DNA from: Undibacterium sp. KW1
Lineage (GTDB): Bacteria > Pseudomonadota > Gammaproteobacteria > Burkholderiales > Burkholderiaceae_D
DNA length: 64,000 nt
Direction: 5' to 3'
Assembly (NCBI RefSeq): GCF_009937955.1
Contig: NZ_AP018439.1
Span: forward strand, 4,464,001-4,528,000
A program made the translations under genes and the position numbers. Under the pieces are notes generated by a model. The model was not told where the DNA came from and ran no database searches. It saw only the letters and a list, made by a program, of their open reading frames with translations. Position 1 is the stretch's first letter. Each line of letters opens with the position of its first letter. This document shows, in pieces, positions 8,184 through 16,851 of the stretch.

Positions 8184-9119
8184 ATGTCTGAACTTACCAA
8201 TGATGAGATTAAGTCTTACATGAACAAATGGGACCTGGACGACAAGATGCTGACACCCGTCAGACATGCTTTTAATAAAGCAGACATTCATGACCGTATC
8301 AGGGAGATCATGTGCGTCGACTCTGGTCAATTCAAGTGGCCAGAGCATGTGGACAAGATTCAAACCGAACGCAGGCGCAAAGAGATTCTTGAGGATATCA
8401 ACACTCGAATTGCAACCATCAGCACTTTGCCTCAGGACATGCACTGTATTGCCAACTCAAAGCAAATTGTCAGGCCGTCTAGTGAGGAATGTTGGGAGGC
8501 TTTCGTGGGTGCGCCTCTCGGCGGTCTCCTGTTCAATTGGCTCCTTCTACAGGGTATTAGTTTTATATTTAGTGTGGATCTTCCGACTTGGTTATGGCGC
8601 TTGACAGGTACAGGGTTCGTGATACTCTTATTTTTAGTTACCACCAAACAGCCACAAGACAGGAAGAAGCTGGCCACAGATATCGCCGAGCGCATTACTA
8701 AAACCATCGACGAACATAAAGCCAGGCTTTTTCATCTCCAATCTGAACTCGAAGACGAGCACAATATCCATCTTATCCGCACCCGTGATCTAGGGGGAGA
8801 GCATGAGAGAAGCGCCGTACAAACCGCCCAGGCAGTCGGTGCAGTCACCAAGAACGTCGCCGCAGAAACTGCCAAGATAACCAAAGACCTCATCAAGGCA
8901 GGCCAGAAGCTCCAGGCCGAGAATGTGGCAACGCAAACACAGACCATTGACCACTTGGCTGATCGCCTGGAGCAACAAGCCCACCGCCCTCTCCCCATTG
9001 CGCCGCCCGTCCAAGATGAGCGTGATGCCCGTATTGCCGCACTCCAGGCCAATGTTGCCAAACTGGAAGAGATTAAGGCACTGGAAGCAAGACTGGCCAT
9101 ATTGAAGGAAACGACATAA
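8184..9119 (+). CDS. Unknown membrane protein with long C-terminal coiled coil (311 aa)
   Basis: Family not recognised. The ATG at 8184 is preferred over a GTG at 8166 because TAAGGAG lies about 8 nt before it. The N-terminal 110 residues are soluble and charged. Two membrane segments follow (LLFNWLLLQGISFIFSV and GTGFVILLFLVTT), and the C-terminal half is a long alpha-helical, Ala/Gln/Lys-rich region predicted to form coiled coil, ending in an IAALQANVAKLEEIKALEARL heptad-like tail. The stop overlaps the next start (TAATG), so the two proteins are translationally coupled and probably act together. The context (mobile element between a resolvase and a coupling ATPase) allows conjugation, defence or surface roles; none is shown. 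Confidence 0.75.
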   Translation: MSELTNDEIKSYMNKWDLDDKMLTPVRHAFNKADIHDRIREIMCVDSGQFKWPEHVDKIQTERRRKEILEDINTRIATISTLPQDMHCIANSKQIVRPSSEECWEAFVGAPLGGLLFNWLLLQGISFIFSVDLPTWLWRLTGTGFVILLFLVTTKQPQDRKKLATDIAERITKTIDEHKARLFHLQSELEDEHNIHLIRTRDLGGEHERSAVQTAQAVGAVTKNVAAETAKITKDLIKAGQKLQAENVATQTQTIDHLADRLEQQAHRPLPIAPPVQDERDARIAALQANVAKLEEIKALEARLAILKETT

Positions 9120-9886
9120 TGGGATGGACGAACCTTGCCACCCTTCAGGCACAACTTGACCCAGGCTACCAGAGTAAGCTGCATTTCCTGCAAGAGAAGC
9201 TAACAGGCGAAGCACACATCGCCCAATTCCAGGCACGGCAAACGACCAATCTGGAACAACAACGGCATTACAACAATAGTGAACTAGAGCAATTACGTTA
9301 TTCCAATAGCAGTGGAATAGAACAACAACGGCACGACCACAACAGCCATCTGGTGCAACAACAGCATGCTAACAACCGTGACCTGGAGCAGCAGCGATAT
9401 GACAACAGTCGTGACCTGGAAGCTGTGCGTGCTGGCAATCAGGCAGATGCCGATGCCCGTCGTTTCACCCATGATATCGACATGCAGCGTGCAGGCCATT
9501 ACCTCAAACTCCAGGAGCTGCAAGCCGACTTAAACAAGTCCCTCACGCTGGCCTCTCTGGAATACCAGGCATCTATGCTCAAGACCATTGATGATGCCCA
9601 TGTGTCCGTCGTCAACACGATATCCACCATGCTGCTGCAACAGGATGCGGTCATGGGCGAAGTAACCAAGATGTACGCCGCTGCCCGCTTTTCTGAATCC
9701 AAATCCAGGGCAGACCATATCCGCCAGCTCGAAATCATGCGCACCCAGCAAGAATTGAATATGGGCGAGCAGGTCTATGCCATGCTGATGGAAACTGTCA
9801 CCAAGTTTATCGAGGCGGGCAAGGAGGCCGATGCACGGCACACCATCGACAAATTGTATGCAGAAGCCCTGGCGGGTGCTTTTTAG
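9119..9886 (+). CDS. Unknown coiled-coil protein with tandem 11-residue repeats (255 aa)
   Basis: The start overlaps the stop of the preceding membrane/coiled-coil gene by one base. Residues about 45-110 form six tandem 11-residue units of the form LEQQRxxNxxx: LEQQRHYNNSE, LEQLRYSNSSG, IEQQRHDHNSH, LVQQQHANNRD, LEQQRYDNSRD, LEAVRAGNQAD. Eleven-residue periodicity is typical of hendecad coiled coils. The rest is alpha-helical with no signal peptide or membrane segment. The protein could bind the coiled-coil tail of its partner. Family unknown; the repeat is directly visible in both protein and DNA. Confidence 0.75.
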   Translation: MGWTNLATLQAQLDPGYQSKLHFLQEKLTGEAHIAQFQARQTTNLEQQRHYNNSELEQLRYSNSSGIEQQRHDHNSHLVQQQHANNRDLEQQRYDNSRDLEAVRAGNQADADARRFTHDIDMQRAGHYLKLQELQADLNKSLTLASLEYQASMLKTIDDAHVSVVNTISTMLLQQDAVMGEVTKMYAAARFSESKSRADHIRQLEIMRTQQELNMGEQVYAMLMETVTKFIEAGKEADARHTIDKLYAEALAGAF

Positions 9887-10249
9887 TACGCCCCAGCAAA
9901 GCGGCCTGGTGATTGAATGCAGTTGCGCTGCATGACTGGCTTGTCAGTTGAGGTGTGACAGTGATGGGAATGGATTGGCGGTAGTGGCGCTGTGGTTGCT
10001 GGTCTGCTTGTTGTCGCTGAGTTGTTGCCGGTTGCTGTAGGTTGTCTGTGCGAGGGCTGGCGGTTTGGTGGCGTGCCGGTGTCGCCTACAGGGCTGTTTA
10101 TCAGTACTGTGTTCGGCCAAATTTGACTCGCTATCCCTTTAGGATATAAAGGTTTGTGCGCCAGGGGTGTTGTCTCATTCTTGGCTTCATAATGGGATGA
10201 TCCTTGCCTCCTGCCAGGCGGTCGGGAACATCGAAACAGGGGGTTCTGC
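9887..10249. other. Intergenic region with G/T-rich plus strand
   Basis: No supported gene. The plus strand is rich in GTTGC and TTGTTG words, including a 23-bp unit at 9994-10016 that recurs near 17.1 kb. A GGGGG ribosome-binding tract at the right end serves the coupling-ATPase gene. Confidence 0.4.
9994..10016 (+). repeat. Copy 1 of GGTTGC...GTCTGCTTG(Y)TGTCG motif
   Basis: GGTTGC followed by GTCTGCTTGTTGTCG. The same arrangement is at 17095-17115 with one mismatch in the 15-mer. Both copies are in non-coding backbone DNA amid further GGTTGC/GTTGCC words, suggesting a protein-binding array of the element. Confidence 0.4.
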
Positions 10250-12037
10250 ATGGATTTATCGACCTTTGTTGCACAGCACATGACGCCCCAGGAAGCGGCG
10301 CAACACAGCACGGCATTCTCTGGTGGGTTGCTGGCCCTGGATGCGCAACGGGTATCTGCTTTGATTACCCAATGGCGAGCCACCAGCAACAAGGCACTAC
10401 CGCTGACCTACAGCGAATTTTGTGGGGTGCTGGCAGGTGATCTGTTGCCTTCGGATTCCATACAACGCGCCTGGGAACGCTTGCCGTTGCACCGCCACCG
10501 CCCTGCCGCCCCCAAGTTGCTGCCCTATGTCAGCGAACGCCGTGCCGATTTATTGACCCACTTGTCTATCGCCTATGAGTCCAAAGCCCGCGACATCCTG
10601 ACGCATTTTGCCACCACACCTGCGTCGCCCAAGCTGTATGCAGCGTATCTGGCATGGGCTGGTCGTGATACCCGTCAGGCGTTTTTTCGTCGCTGGGCCA
10701 TGCCGTTTCCAGAAGGAGGCAGTGTGGCCCATGGATTCATTGCCGCCAGCTCTGGCTATGGCAAGTCAGAACTCATCAAGGCGCTGGTGTTCGAGCGGGT
10801 ACGACGCCAGGAAGGGGTGGTCGTATTCGATCCACATGGCGATATGGTGCAGCAGATTGCCCGCTGGCCAGAAGTCGCCAGAAGCGGCAGGCTGCTGTAT
10901 ATCGACCCTTATCTGGCCGGAGCAGAAGGTATGATAACGCCTGTCATGAACCCCTTCGAGGAGATCAATCGCAACCCCTATCAGGATGCCGCCGTGTCTT
11001 ACCTGGTGCGCTGCCTGCAACGGGTAGTCGGCACCCAGCAAGCCGAGATCACGCCACGCATGGTGGCGCTCTTGCGCACGGTCTTGCCACCGATGGCAAA
11101 GCAAGCCAATGCCAGCCTGCTTGATCTGTGGGCGGCCATGGGCAACCCCAAGAAACCGGCAGCCGAGGCATTGCGTGAGCTATTGGCCGCCCATTCCCAG
11201 GATAACGCGGTCAATGCCGAATTTATCCGCGAGGATTTCAAGGACGGTGACTACAATAATTCTCGCGTGGCTCTCCGCAGCCGCCTGCAATACCTGTTTA
11301 GCTCCACGGTATTTACCCGTTGTGTCACAGGGGCTTCCACCTTCAACTTGCGCCAGGAGATCGATCGCGGTGCCATTATCCTGGTGGATTTGTCCGGCAA
11401 TATGGGCGATGGGGTGGCCGCTGACTGGGGTAAGTTTCTGTTGTCGTCCCTGTTTTCTGCGGCGATGAGCCGGCAGGATGTCTTGCCACACTTGCGCCGC
11501 CCCTGCTTTGCCTATATCGATGAGGCCGATGCTTTCTTGAATGAGAGTATTGAGGATATTTATGCCAAGACGCGTAAATATGGCTTGTTCCTGACGCTCG
11601 CCCAGCAAGTGCCTGGGGCAGGCATGACGCCCACCATGGAAAGCCAGGTCTTCGGCAATTCCGGCATGCGTATCGCCGGTTATTCGGGTGACCCTGCCAG
11701 TGTCAAACGCCTGGCCGCAATCACGGGTGCGCCAGAAGAAGCCATCCAGGATTTGCGGCGCGGTGAGTTCATCTTTAGGGTGCCTCCCCATCTGCACCGT
11801 GCCACGGTGCGCAAGGATTTGCGCAATTTTGCGCATAGCATCAGTGAGCAGGAATGGCAGCAGGTCAAGGCTGACCAGTTGGCGCGCTATTACCGTGACC
11901 ACAGCCTGACTGGCAAGCCGCAGGCGGGCATGCCTGCCTATGGCGGCCATGGTGGCAGTGGCACGCCCTCTGCTGCTTCCGACACGGAACGCGCCCGTTT
12001 GCAGCGTCTGCGTGACCCTGACTGGGATCACGCCTAA
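10250..12037 (+). CDS. TraD/HerA-like coupling ATPase of a conjugative or mobilizable element (595 aa)
   Basis: Walker A is at residues 167-173 (SSGYGKS, K172) and Walker B is FAYIDEAD (D424/E425). Between them are FDPHGD and LLYIDPY motifs and NSRVALRSRL, typical of HerA/FtsK-superfamily pumps and TraD/VirD4-type coupling proteins. There is no obvious N-terminal membrane segment, unlike classical VirD4, so it may be a soluble DNA pump or work with a membrane partner. A GGGGG ribosome-binding site precedes the ATG. It is followed after 14 nt by a replication-relaxation-like gene, so the pair probably forms a mobilization or plasmid-processing operon. Family-level call secure; precise role inferred. 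Confidence 0.85.
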   Translation: MDLSTFVAQHMTPQEAAQHSTAFSGGLLALDAQRVSALITQWRATSNKALPLTYSEFCGVLAGDLLPSDSIQRAWERLPLHRHRPAAPKLLPYVSERRADLLTHLSIAYESKARDILTHFATTPASPKLYAAYLAWAGRDTRQAFFRRWAMPFPEGGSVAHGFIAASSGYGKSELIKALVFERVRRQEGVVVFDPHGDMVQQIARWPEVARSGRLLYIDPYLAGAEGMITPVMNPFEEINRNPYQDAAVSYLVRCLQRVVGTQQAEITPRMVALLRTVLPPMAKQANASLLDLWAAMGNPKKPAAEALRELLAAHSQDNAVNAEFIREDFKDGDYNNSRVALRSRLQYLFSSTVFTRCVTGASTFNLRQEIDRGAIILVDLSGNMGDGVAADWGKFLLSSLFSAAMSRQDVLPHLRRPCFAYIDEADAFLNESIEDIYAKTRKYGLFLTLAQQVPGAGMTPTMESQVFGNSGMRIAGYSGDPASVKRLAAITGAPEEAIQDLRRGEFIFRVPPHLHRATVRKDLRNFAHSISEQEWQQVKADQLARYYRDHSLTGKPQAGMPAYGGHGGSGTPSAASDTERARLQRLRDPDWDHA

Positions 12038-12051
12038 CTCTCTTTTTGCCT

Positions 12052-12897
12052 ATGCCTTCTCTCCAACCTGAGCAATTAAAAATCCTGCGCCTGCTGGCAC
12101 GTACCCAGTTTGCCAGCATGGATTTATTACACAAGCTGACCGGCAGCCAGCGCAAGCCGCGCACTACCTATCATTTGCTGCATGAGATTGAGCATGGCTT
12201 GGGGATGATCTGTCATAAGGTGTTTTACACCAGGAACAAGCAGGCGCTCGGTACCACTTATGCACTGACCAAGGCCGGTGCGGCCTATGTGGCCGAGCTG
12301 GAAGCCTGGCCGCCTGGCACGGTGTATTACCCGCAAGGGGGCATCAGTTTTGCCTTTGCCGACCATTTTCATAGGGAGGCTTGTGCCTGGTTTGCCGCCA
12401 AGTTCTGGGAATGGGCCGATAGTACGGAGGATGTGGCGGTGTCGCGCTGTATCGGCTACTGGAAGAAGGATGCCTCGCAGTTCGCTGTTAACCGTGTGGT
12501 CGTGCCAGGGCTGGATTATCCTATCATTCCTGACTGGGTATTGCGCTTTGAGCATGGCAGTAAATCGCGCCTGGTGGCAGTGGAGATTGACCGCACCACG
12601 GGCCGCACCCGTCTCCTGGATCGGGTGCGCTATTACGCGCAGGCCATCGATACCCAGGCCATCTCGCAGCGTTTCCAGCATCCCCGTGCGCCTTTCGTGC
12701 TGCTGGTCACGGAGTCGCCGCAGCGCATGGCGCAGTTGCTAGAGGATATTCATGCAGGCAAGGCGGGGGCAAGTTTTGTGAAGGATTTTTTGGGTATTTT
12801 CCAGGTATCGACTTTGCCGGATATCGCCACAAGGGGCGTGGCAGCAGGTTTTTTCAGGCTCGATGGCTCGCCCTCGCCTTTGTTTGCTTCGCCTTGA
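12052..12897 (+). CDS. Replication-relaxation (Replic_Relax/MobC-like) protein (281 aa)
   Basis: The N-terminus is a winged-helix-like region (LKILRLLARTQFASMDLLHKLTG, then RTTYHLLHEIE and YALTKAGAAYV). The C-terminus has a PDWVLRFE...VEIDRTT segment resembling the nuclease-like core seen in replication-relaxation family proteins of plasmids and integrative elements. Such proteins assist relaxase or replication initiation by melting or binding origin DNA. ATG at 12052 is chosen; an in-frame TTG at 12046 is possible. It lies 14 nt after the coupling ATPase. Family assigned from pattern memory, moderate confidence. Confidence 0.65.
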   Translation: MPSLQPEQLKILRLLARTQFASMDLLHKLTGSQRKPRTTYHLLHEIEHGLGMICHKVFYTRNKQALGTTYALTKAGAAYVAELEAWPPGTVYYPQGGISFAFADHFHREACAWFAAKFWEWADSTEDVAVSRCIGYWKKDASQFAVNRVVVPGLDYPIIPDWVLRFEHGSKSRLVAVEIDRTTGRTRLLDRVRYYAQAIDTQAISQRFQHPRAPFVLLVTESPQRMAQLLEDIHAGKAGASFVKDFLGIFQVSTLPDIATRGVAAGFFRLDGSPSPLFASP

Positions 12898-13333
12898 GTC
12901 AGCAGCAAGCGTCTGGGCATGGAGCAGTTCGGGCCCAGACTGGGGAATCTGGCTTGACTCGGTGGCACTGCTGCCTAAGATAGCAGGCAGACGGATCAAC
13001 AGATCAAACAGGCCAAACAGGTCAATGAGTCAGCAAATAAGATAAGGGGGTGGAATGCGCGAACATCCCACCCCTCATCTACCCGAACAGCAGGGCTTTA
13101 CTTCTGTCCAGCGTCTAGACGTAGTGTGTACCTATCCAGTAAAGCAAGGCTAGCAAGATCACGGTGTCGCGCATTAATAATGCAACGGCTCGGCGTGTTT
13201 CTCTATGTAGGCGTGCTTTGCGGGTCAGGCAAGATCGACAAGCATCCATAAAACGAGCGTGAAGAAGTAAAAAACGCCTCCCTGGTATGAACCTGGGGGC
13301 GTTTTTATTTTACACCTGTGGCTGGCAACCAGT
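12898..13333. other. Intergenic region between convergent genes
   Basis: No supported gene. It holds a bidirectional terminator at 13269-13310 that serves both the plus-strand relaxation gene and the minus-strand DUF2958-like gene. Confidence 0.5.
13269..13315. terminator. Bidirectional Rho-independent terminator
   Basis: AAAAAACGCCTCCCTGG pairs with CCTGGGGGCGTTTTT, with T-runs on both strands. It lies between the convergent replication-relaxation gene and the DUF2958-like gene. Confidence 0.8.
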
Positions 13334-13514
13334 CTAGGTAGACGGTGGCAAGTCCAAGAAGCGGCAAGGGGTGAAGTGCAAATCAACCTCGATGCAGTGC
13401 CAGCCGCTAAACTGGATGGCGGCCATTTCCTGTAGATCGACATAGCCCCATTCATCGTAATCCAGGCCGGTGACATAGCCAAAGGCAATGCGTTCGCCAT
13501 CGAACTCGCTCAAG
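13334..13514 (-). pseudogene. 3' part of DUF2958-like gene split by transposon
   Basis: The minus-strand frame reads LSEFDGERIAFGYVTG then LDYDEWGYVDLQEM, VDLHFTPC and a TAG at 13334-13336. This is the conserved C-terminal half of DUF2958-type proteins found next to conjugation and replication genes. There is no start codon; the frame runs upstream into the transposon end. Joined to the fragment at 16852-16993 with one copy of the TCAAG duplication removed, it gives a continuous 106-codon gene (105 aa) with the junction GTWYL-SEFDG, as expected of the family. The function of DUF2958 is unknown. Confidence 0.85.
13510..13514 (+). repeat. Left copy of 5-bp target-site duplication TCAAG
   Basis: TCAAG immediately before the TGT end of the transposon; the second copy is at 16852-16856. 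Confidence 0.85.
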
Positions 13515-13540
13515 TGTAATTTCCCCAGCTCCCACCGTAC
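13515..13540 (+). repeat. Left terminal inverted repeat of the transposon
   Basis: Starts TGTAATTTCC and contains GCTCCCACCGTAC at its inner side; imperfect inverse of 16826-16851. Confidence 0.75.
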
Positions 13541-13672
13541 AAATCAGCCTATCTGTACCGATTTCCCATCATCAAAGAACCTGTCAGCTATAACGCCAAT
13601 TCGCCCAAGCGAATTTTCCTGTACCAAATTGAATACTGCAAAATAGGCATCTTTTCCGATTCAGGTGCCGTC

Positions 13673-14230
13673 ATGCAACGCTACTATCCCAACCTTCAAG
13701 CCATTCACCAACAGACCATGCAGCTGGAGTACGCGCAATGCAAGCATTGTCAGCAAACACAGCACTTGGTTTCGCACGGCTTCATCCGCAAGAAACGCTT
13801 GGGTGCCGAACCGCAAGCAGTTGGCAAACGCGTCTACTGCTCCAACCGCCATCATCGCACCGGTTGCGGGCGTACCATGCAGCTTTATCTGGACTCGACC
13901 ATCCGCTATTTACATCATGCTGGCTGCTGTGTGGTGGCGTTGGTGCTCTTGCTGATGGCGGGCATGACCGTCCAGCACGCTTATCACCAGGCGACCGGTG
14001 TCAGCATGCCGCGCAATGCGTATCGATGGTTGCATCGCTTACACATGCAGGCGAGTGTCTACCGTAGCTTACCGCACCGACCACCACTACAGGATGCCAA
14101 TCCGTTCATGACAACACATCGTTCTGCGCGTCTGGGGTCATTGATGTCAACATTCCAAACCTTATTGCAGCGCTTTGGACAGCACCTTTGCACGGCCTAT
14201 CAGTCGCAATTGCAACGATCATTTCTGTGA
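13673..14230 (+). CDS. Transposon-encoded zinc-ribbon protein (185 aa)
   Basis: The N-terminal 70 residues hold a CxxC pair (QCKHCQQT), then YCSNRHHRTGCGRT, giving a likely four-cysteine zinc ribbon of the kind used by transposition proteins for DNA binding. A hydrophobic helix (CCVVALVLLLMAG) and a basic helical region follow. It lacks a DDE or other catalytic triad. It is the first gene inside the transposon, separated from the transposase by 164 bp. Probably an accessory DNA-binding subunit; the name is by analogy only. Confidence 0.65.
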   Translation: MQRYYPNLQAIHQQTMQLEYAQCKHCQQTQHLVSHGFIRKKRLGAEPQAVGKRVYCSNRHHRTGCGRTMQLYLDSTIRYLHHAGCCVVALVLLLMAGMTVQHAYHQATGVSMPRNAYRWLHRLHMQASVYRSLPHRPPLQDANPFMTTHRSARLGSLMSTFQTLLQRFGQHLCTAYQSQLQRSFL

Positions 14231-14394
14231 TGCGTGTTCGCCGGTCGTCAGACTTTTTTCCACATTCCCATCGTTTCTGTAGATTCAGCTCCATTGATTT
14301 CTCTTTCCTTGCCCGTGCAACAGGTTTTGACTCTCGATCATTTTGGATGACGCAGATAGGCTTTGCCTTCTTTTTTGACTCAACAGGAGAACGC

Positions 14395-15639
14395 ATGGCT
14401 GCTAAACCTTCATTTGAATTACGACTACGGGTGTTGAATGCCGTGCATGATGCCCCCGGCAATAGCATGCGCGAGCGCATCAAGTTCGTCGCCGATAAAA
14501 CCTTTATCGATGGCTTGTCAGGTCACCTGCACCAGTTCACCTGGCGCACCATCAGTACATGGCTGTATCGTCATAAAAGCCATGGCATGACCACCCTGCA
14601 AAACAAGACCCGTTCCGATAAAGATGCTTATCGCAAGGTGCAGGTGAATCAGTTGGCCGAGGCAATCCATGAAGTGCTGCCGACGCTGACACACAATAAG
14701 GTCGGCGTGATCCCCAAAAGCGTTCTATACCGGGTACTTTTGCAGCGCGGTTTGTTCACCCGCTCGCAATTAGCACCGACCACGTTTTATAGGATGATAC
14801 GCACCCACCAGTTACTGGATGACAAGGCTGTGCAAAAGCAACGCTTGTCGTTTGCCATGCAGTTCGCCAATCAATTGTGGCAAGCTGACACCTTGTATGG
14901 CCCGACCATCAAACAGGCGGATGGTCATTGGAGAAAGACTTTCCTGATCGCCTTCATCGATGATGCGTCCAGGGTGGTGACACATGCCGAGTTTTTCTAC
15001 CGCGACAATACCGAGAACATGGTGTTGGCCTTCCGATCGGCTTTATACAAGCGCGGTAAGCCGGAGCGGCTCTATTTCGACAATGGCGCGAATTATTCCG
15101 CCAAGGAAATTCTGCAGGCTTGTGTGCGGCTGGATATTCATCTCTCTCATGCGCCGATTCGTGACGGTGCGGCCAAGGGCAAGATCGAGCGTTTCTTCAG
15201 GGGGTTCCGGGATCGCTTTCTGACCTTGCATCCCAGCTTCACGTCTCTGGAAGAATTGAATCGCCTGACGCATGAATGGGTGGAGGGGGAATACAATTCG
15301 AAGTCTCATAGTGCCATAGGGATGACGCCGGTTGATCGTTTCAATCTGGACCGTAACCGGGTGAAGTTTTTGACTGACGATGCGTTTTCTGCAGAAGTGT
15401 TTTTTATGGAGGAGACGCGTAAGGTGAGTAAGACCAACGTATTCTCGATCCATTCGCAGCGCTATGAATGCCCGGTCGATTTACGCGACAAATCCATTCA
15501 GGTGCGCTATGACCGCATGCGCCGTGACCGTTTTGTGGTGTATTTCAACGGCCACCGCATGGGGGAAGCAACGGTGCTGGATTTATACGCCAATGCGCGC
15601 TTGCGTCTGCCGGCAACGGTTGGGGGGCATGATGATTAA
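14395..15639 (+). CDS. DDE (rve-type) transposase, TniA/Mu-like (414 aa)
   Basis: The integrase-core catalytic residues are visible: D in WQADTLYGP, D in YFDNGANYS, and E in KGKIERFFRG. N-terminal helical DNA-binding regions and a C-terminal beta-barrel-like segment (SQRYECPVDLRDKSIQVRYD) follow the Mu/TniA/IS481 plan. ATG at 14395 is chosen because AGGAGA lies 7 nt upstream; the frame extends to 14188 but that extension lacks conservation features. The end overlaps the ATPase gene by 11 nt. The transposase would cut and join the TGT/ACA ends. Confident. Confidence 0.88.
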   Translation: MAAKPSFELRLRVLNAVHDAPGNSMRERIKFVADKTFIDGLSGHLHQFTWRTISTWLYRHKSHGMTTLQNKTRSDKDAYRKVQVNQLAEAIHEVLPTLTHNKVGVIPKSVLYRVLLQRGLFTRSQLAPTTFYRMIRTHQLLDDKAVQKQRLSFAMQFANQLWQADTLYGPTIKQADGHWRKTFLIAFIDDASRVVTHAEFFYRDNTENMVLAFRSALYKRGKPERLYFDNGANYSAKEILQACVRLDIHLSHAPIRDGAAKGKIERFFRGFRDRFLTLHPSFTSLEELNRLTHEWVEGEYNSKSHSAIGMTPVDRFNLDRNRVKFLTDDAFSAEVFFMEETRKVSKTNVFSIHSQRYECPVDLRDKSIQVRYDRMRRDRFVVYFNGHRMGEATVLDLYANARLRLPATVGGHDD

Positions 15640-16456
15640 GGCCACCTTCGGTTTAACTAAAGAGCCGTTTTACCGCAGTGAGGTGGCGTTGTTGCCGCAG
15701 CAGGCCGAAGCCGTGGAGATGATCAGGGTTCATGCGCAGCACGGGGGCTTCTCGGTGATTGTGGGTCATCCTGGCGTCGGCAAATCTGTCATTCGCGAAC
15801 ATCTGGAACACTTGGGTAAGGAGCGCGATACGGTGGTGGTGTCTTTTAGCCAGACGATGCATACTTATCAGCCTATCTTGAAGCAATTGGCGGAGTCGTT
15901 GCAGGTGAATGCGCCAATGAAAGACATTGAAAAAGAGCTGATACAAGCGGCTTACCGTCATGTACAATCGCAAAAAACGCTGTATATCGTGATCGATGAG
16001 GCGCACTTGCTGGATGTGGGCATTTTACGTAAATTGCGCTTGTTGTTTGAGCGTTTCCCTAAAAAGCACAATCTGGTGTTGCTGGGGCATCCTGAGTTGA
16101 TGTTTCGTTTGTCAATGACGTGTAATGAAGACATCAAGAGCCGGATCAGTTATTCCAGGCAGGTGTTGCCGTTGCATGACGATGACTTGACCAAATTTGT
16201 CGTCACCGAGCTGGCTGCTGTTGGTTTGGGTGCCAACACTTTCGATGAGGCAGCCTTGCAGGTCGTATTGCGGGCGGTGCAGGGTAATTTGCGGCTATGT
16301 CGTAACCTTTGTTACGCTAGTCTGATTGCTGCTTGCCTCGATCATCAACGCATTTGCACGGTGTCGCATGTCAATGCCGCGCTTCTGCAGCCGCACTGGC
16401 GTTCACACGATGCTTTGCTTAAGCAACAGGTCAAACCGCAGCGGGTGCCATCATGA
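15629..16456 (+). CDS. AAA ATPase transposition partner, TniB/ExeA-like (275 aa)
   Basis: Walker A GHPGVGKS lies near residues 46-53 and Walker B LYIVIDEAH near residue 120, followed by an ExeA/TniB-like C-terminal domain. Such ATPases act as target selectors or transposase activators in Tn7-, Mu- and Tn5053-type systems. The start at 15629 (ATGATG) follows a GGGGGG tract and overlaps the transposase end by 11 nt, so translation is coupled. The frame extends upstream to 15464, but that part lies within the transposase gene and is rejected. Confidence 0.87.
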   Translation: MMIKATFGLTKEPFYRSEVALLPQQAEAVEMIRVHAQHGGFSVIVGHPGVGKSVIREHLEHLGKERDTVVVSFSQTMHTYQPILKQLAESLQVNAPMKDIEKELIQAAYRHVQSQKTLYIVIDEAHLLDVGILRKLRLLFERFPKKHNLVLLGHPELMFRLSMTCNEDIKSRISYSRQVLPLHDDDLTKFVVTELAAVGLGANTFDEAALQVVLRAVQGNLRLCRNLCYASLIAACLDHQRICTVSHVNAALLQPHWRSHDALLKQQVKPQRVPS

Positions 16457-16641
16457 GCATGCGTATCCACAAGCTCAACACTTACCTTCGGCCAGAGGAC
16501 GCGTACACCATCGTTGAGTTTCTTGATCAGGTGCGTGACATGTTGATGCAGGCTTACGGCGATGATATAAAAATCATGCTGCAAGAAGCGTCACAGCACA
16601 ATCCAATACAGAGGGAGTCGGATGATGATGAGTCGTTTTAG
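16453..16641 (+). CDS. Small transposon protein (62 aa)
   Basis: The ATG overlaps the ATPase stop (ATGA), a strong sign of a real coupled gene. The protein is short, helical and acidic at its C-terminus (ESDDDESF). Family not recognised. Position suggests an accessory factor for transposition, perhaps binding the ATPase. Confidence 0.6.
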   Translation: MSMRIHKLNTYLRPEDAYTIVEFLDQVRDMLMQAYGDDIKIMLQEASQHNPIQRESDDDESF

Positions 16642-16825
16642 CGGGTAGCCGATATCATCATATCTTTCGGGGGGCGACATGCCCCCTTTTACACGACATT
16701 CGATATGACGGCAATTTGGTTGTCGTTATGATTTAAGTGAAGCTGGACATGCAAAATCGTATGACCGGAATGGGGTAATCCCGGCTCAATCTTGCCAAAA
16801 TCGTGCGATGACAATTTGGGAGGAA

Positions 16826-16851
16826 GTACGATGGAAGCGGCGTGCGCAACA
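16826..16851 (-). repeat. Right terminal inverted repeat of the transposon
   Basis: Read on the minus strand it starts TGTTGCGCACGCC and contains GCTTCCATCGTAC; imperfect inverse of the left end. Confidence 0.75.

Larger units (their letters stand above)
13515..16851 (+). mobile_element. Tn7/Tn5053-style transposon (3337 bp) with four genes
   Basis: The element begins TGT at 13515 and ends ACA at 16851, flanked by TCAAG duplications. The first 26 bp of each end are imperfect inverted repeats matching at 16 of 26 positions, including a shared GCTYCCAYCGTAC at the inner side. Inside the right end, ACGATTTTGGCA and ACGATTTTGCA recur (minus strand, about 16790-16806 and 16745-16760), like the multiple transposase-binding sites of Tn7/Mu-type ends. 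Genes in order: zinc-ribbon protein, DDE transposase, AAA ATPase, and a 62-aa protein, the last three overlapping. The insertion split a DUF2958-like gene, and the host gene can be reconstituted exactly. Confidence 0.9.

Noticed and set aside
9883..10392. 169-codon minus-strand frame
   Set aside because: Low-complexity Pro/Thr/His-rich translation of G/T-rich non-coding DNA, antisense to the start of the ATPase gene.
13225..13500. 91-codon minus-strand frame over the DUF2958 region
   Set aside because: A different frame gives the conserved DUF2958-like sequence; this one runs through the terminator.
15464..15628. Upstream extension of the ATPase frame
   Set aside because: It lies wholly within the transposase C-terminus; a good ribosome-binding tract precedes the ATG at 15629.
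13531..16840. Transposon ends placed at the GTAC words (13537 and 16836)
   Set aside because: That join would not restore the DUF2958-like frame, whereas TGT/ACA ends with TCAAG duplication restore it exactly.
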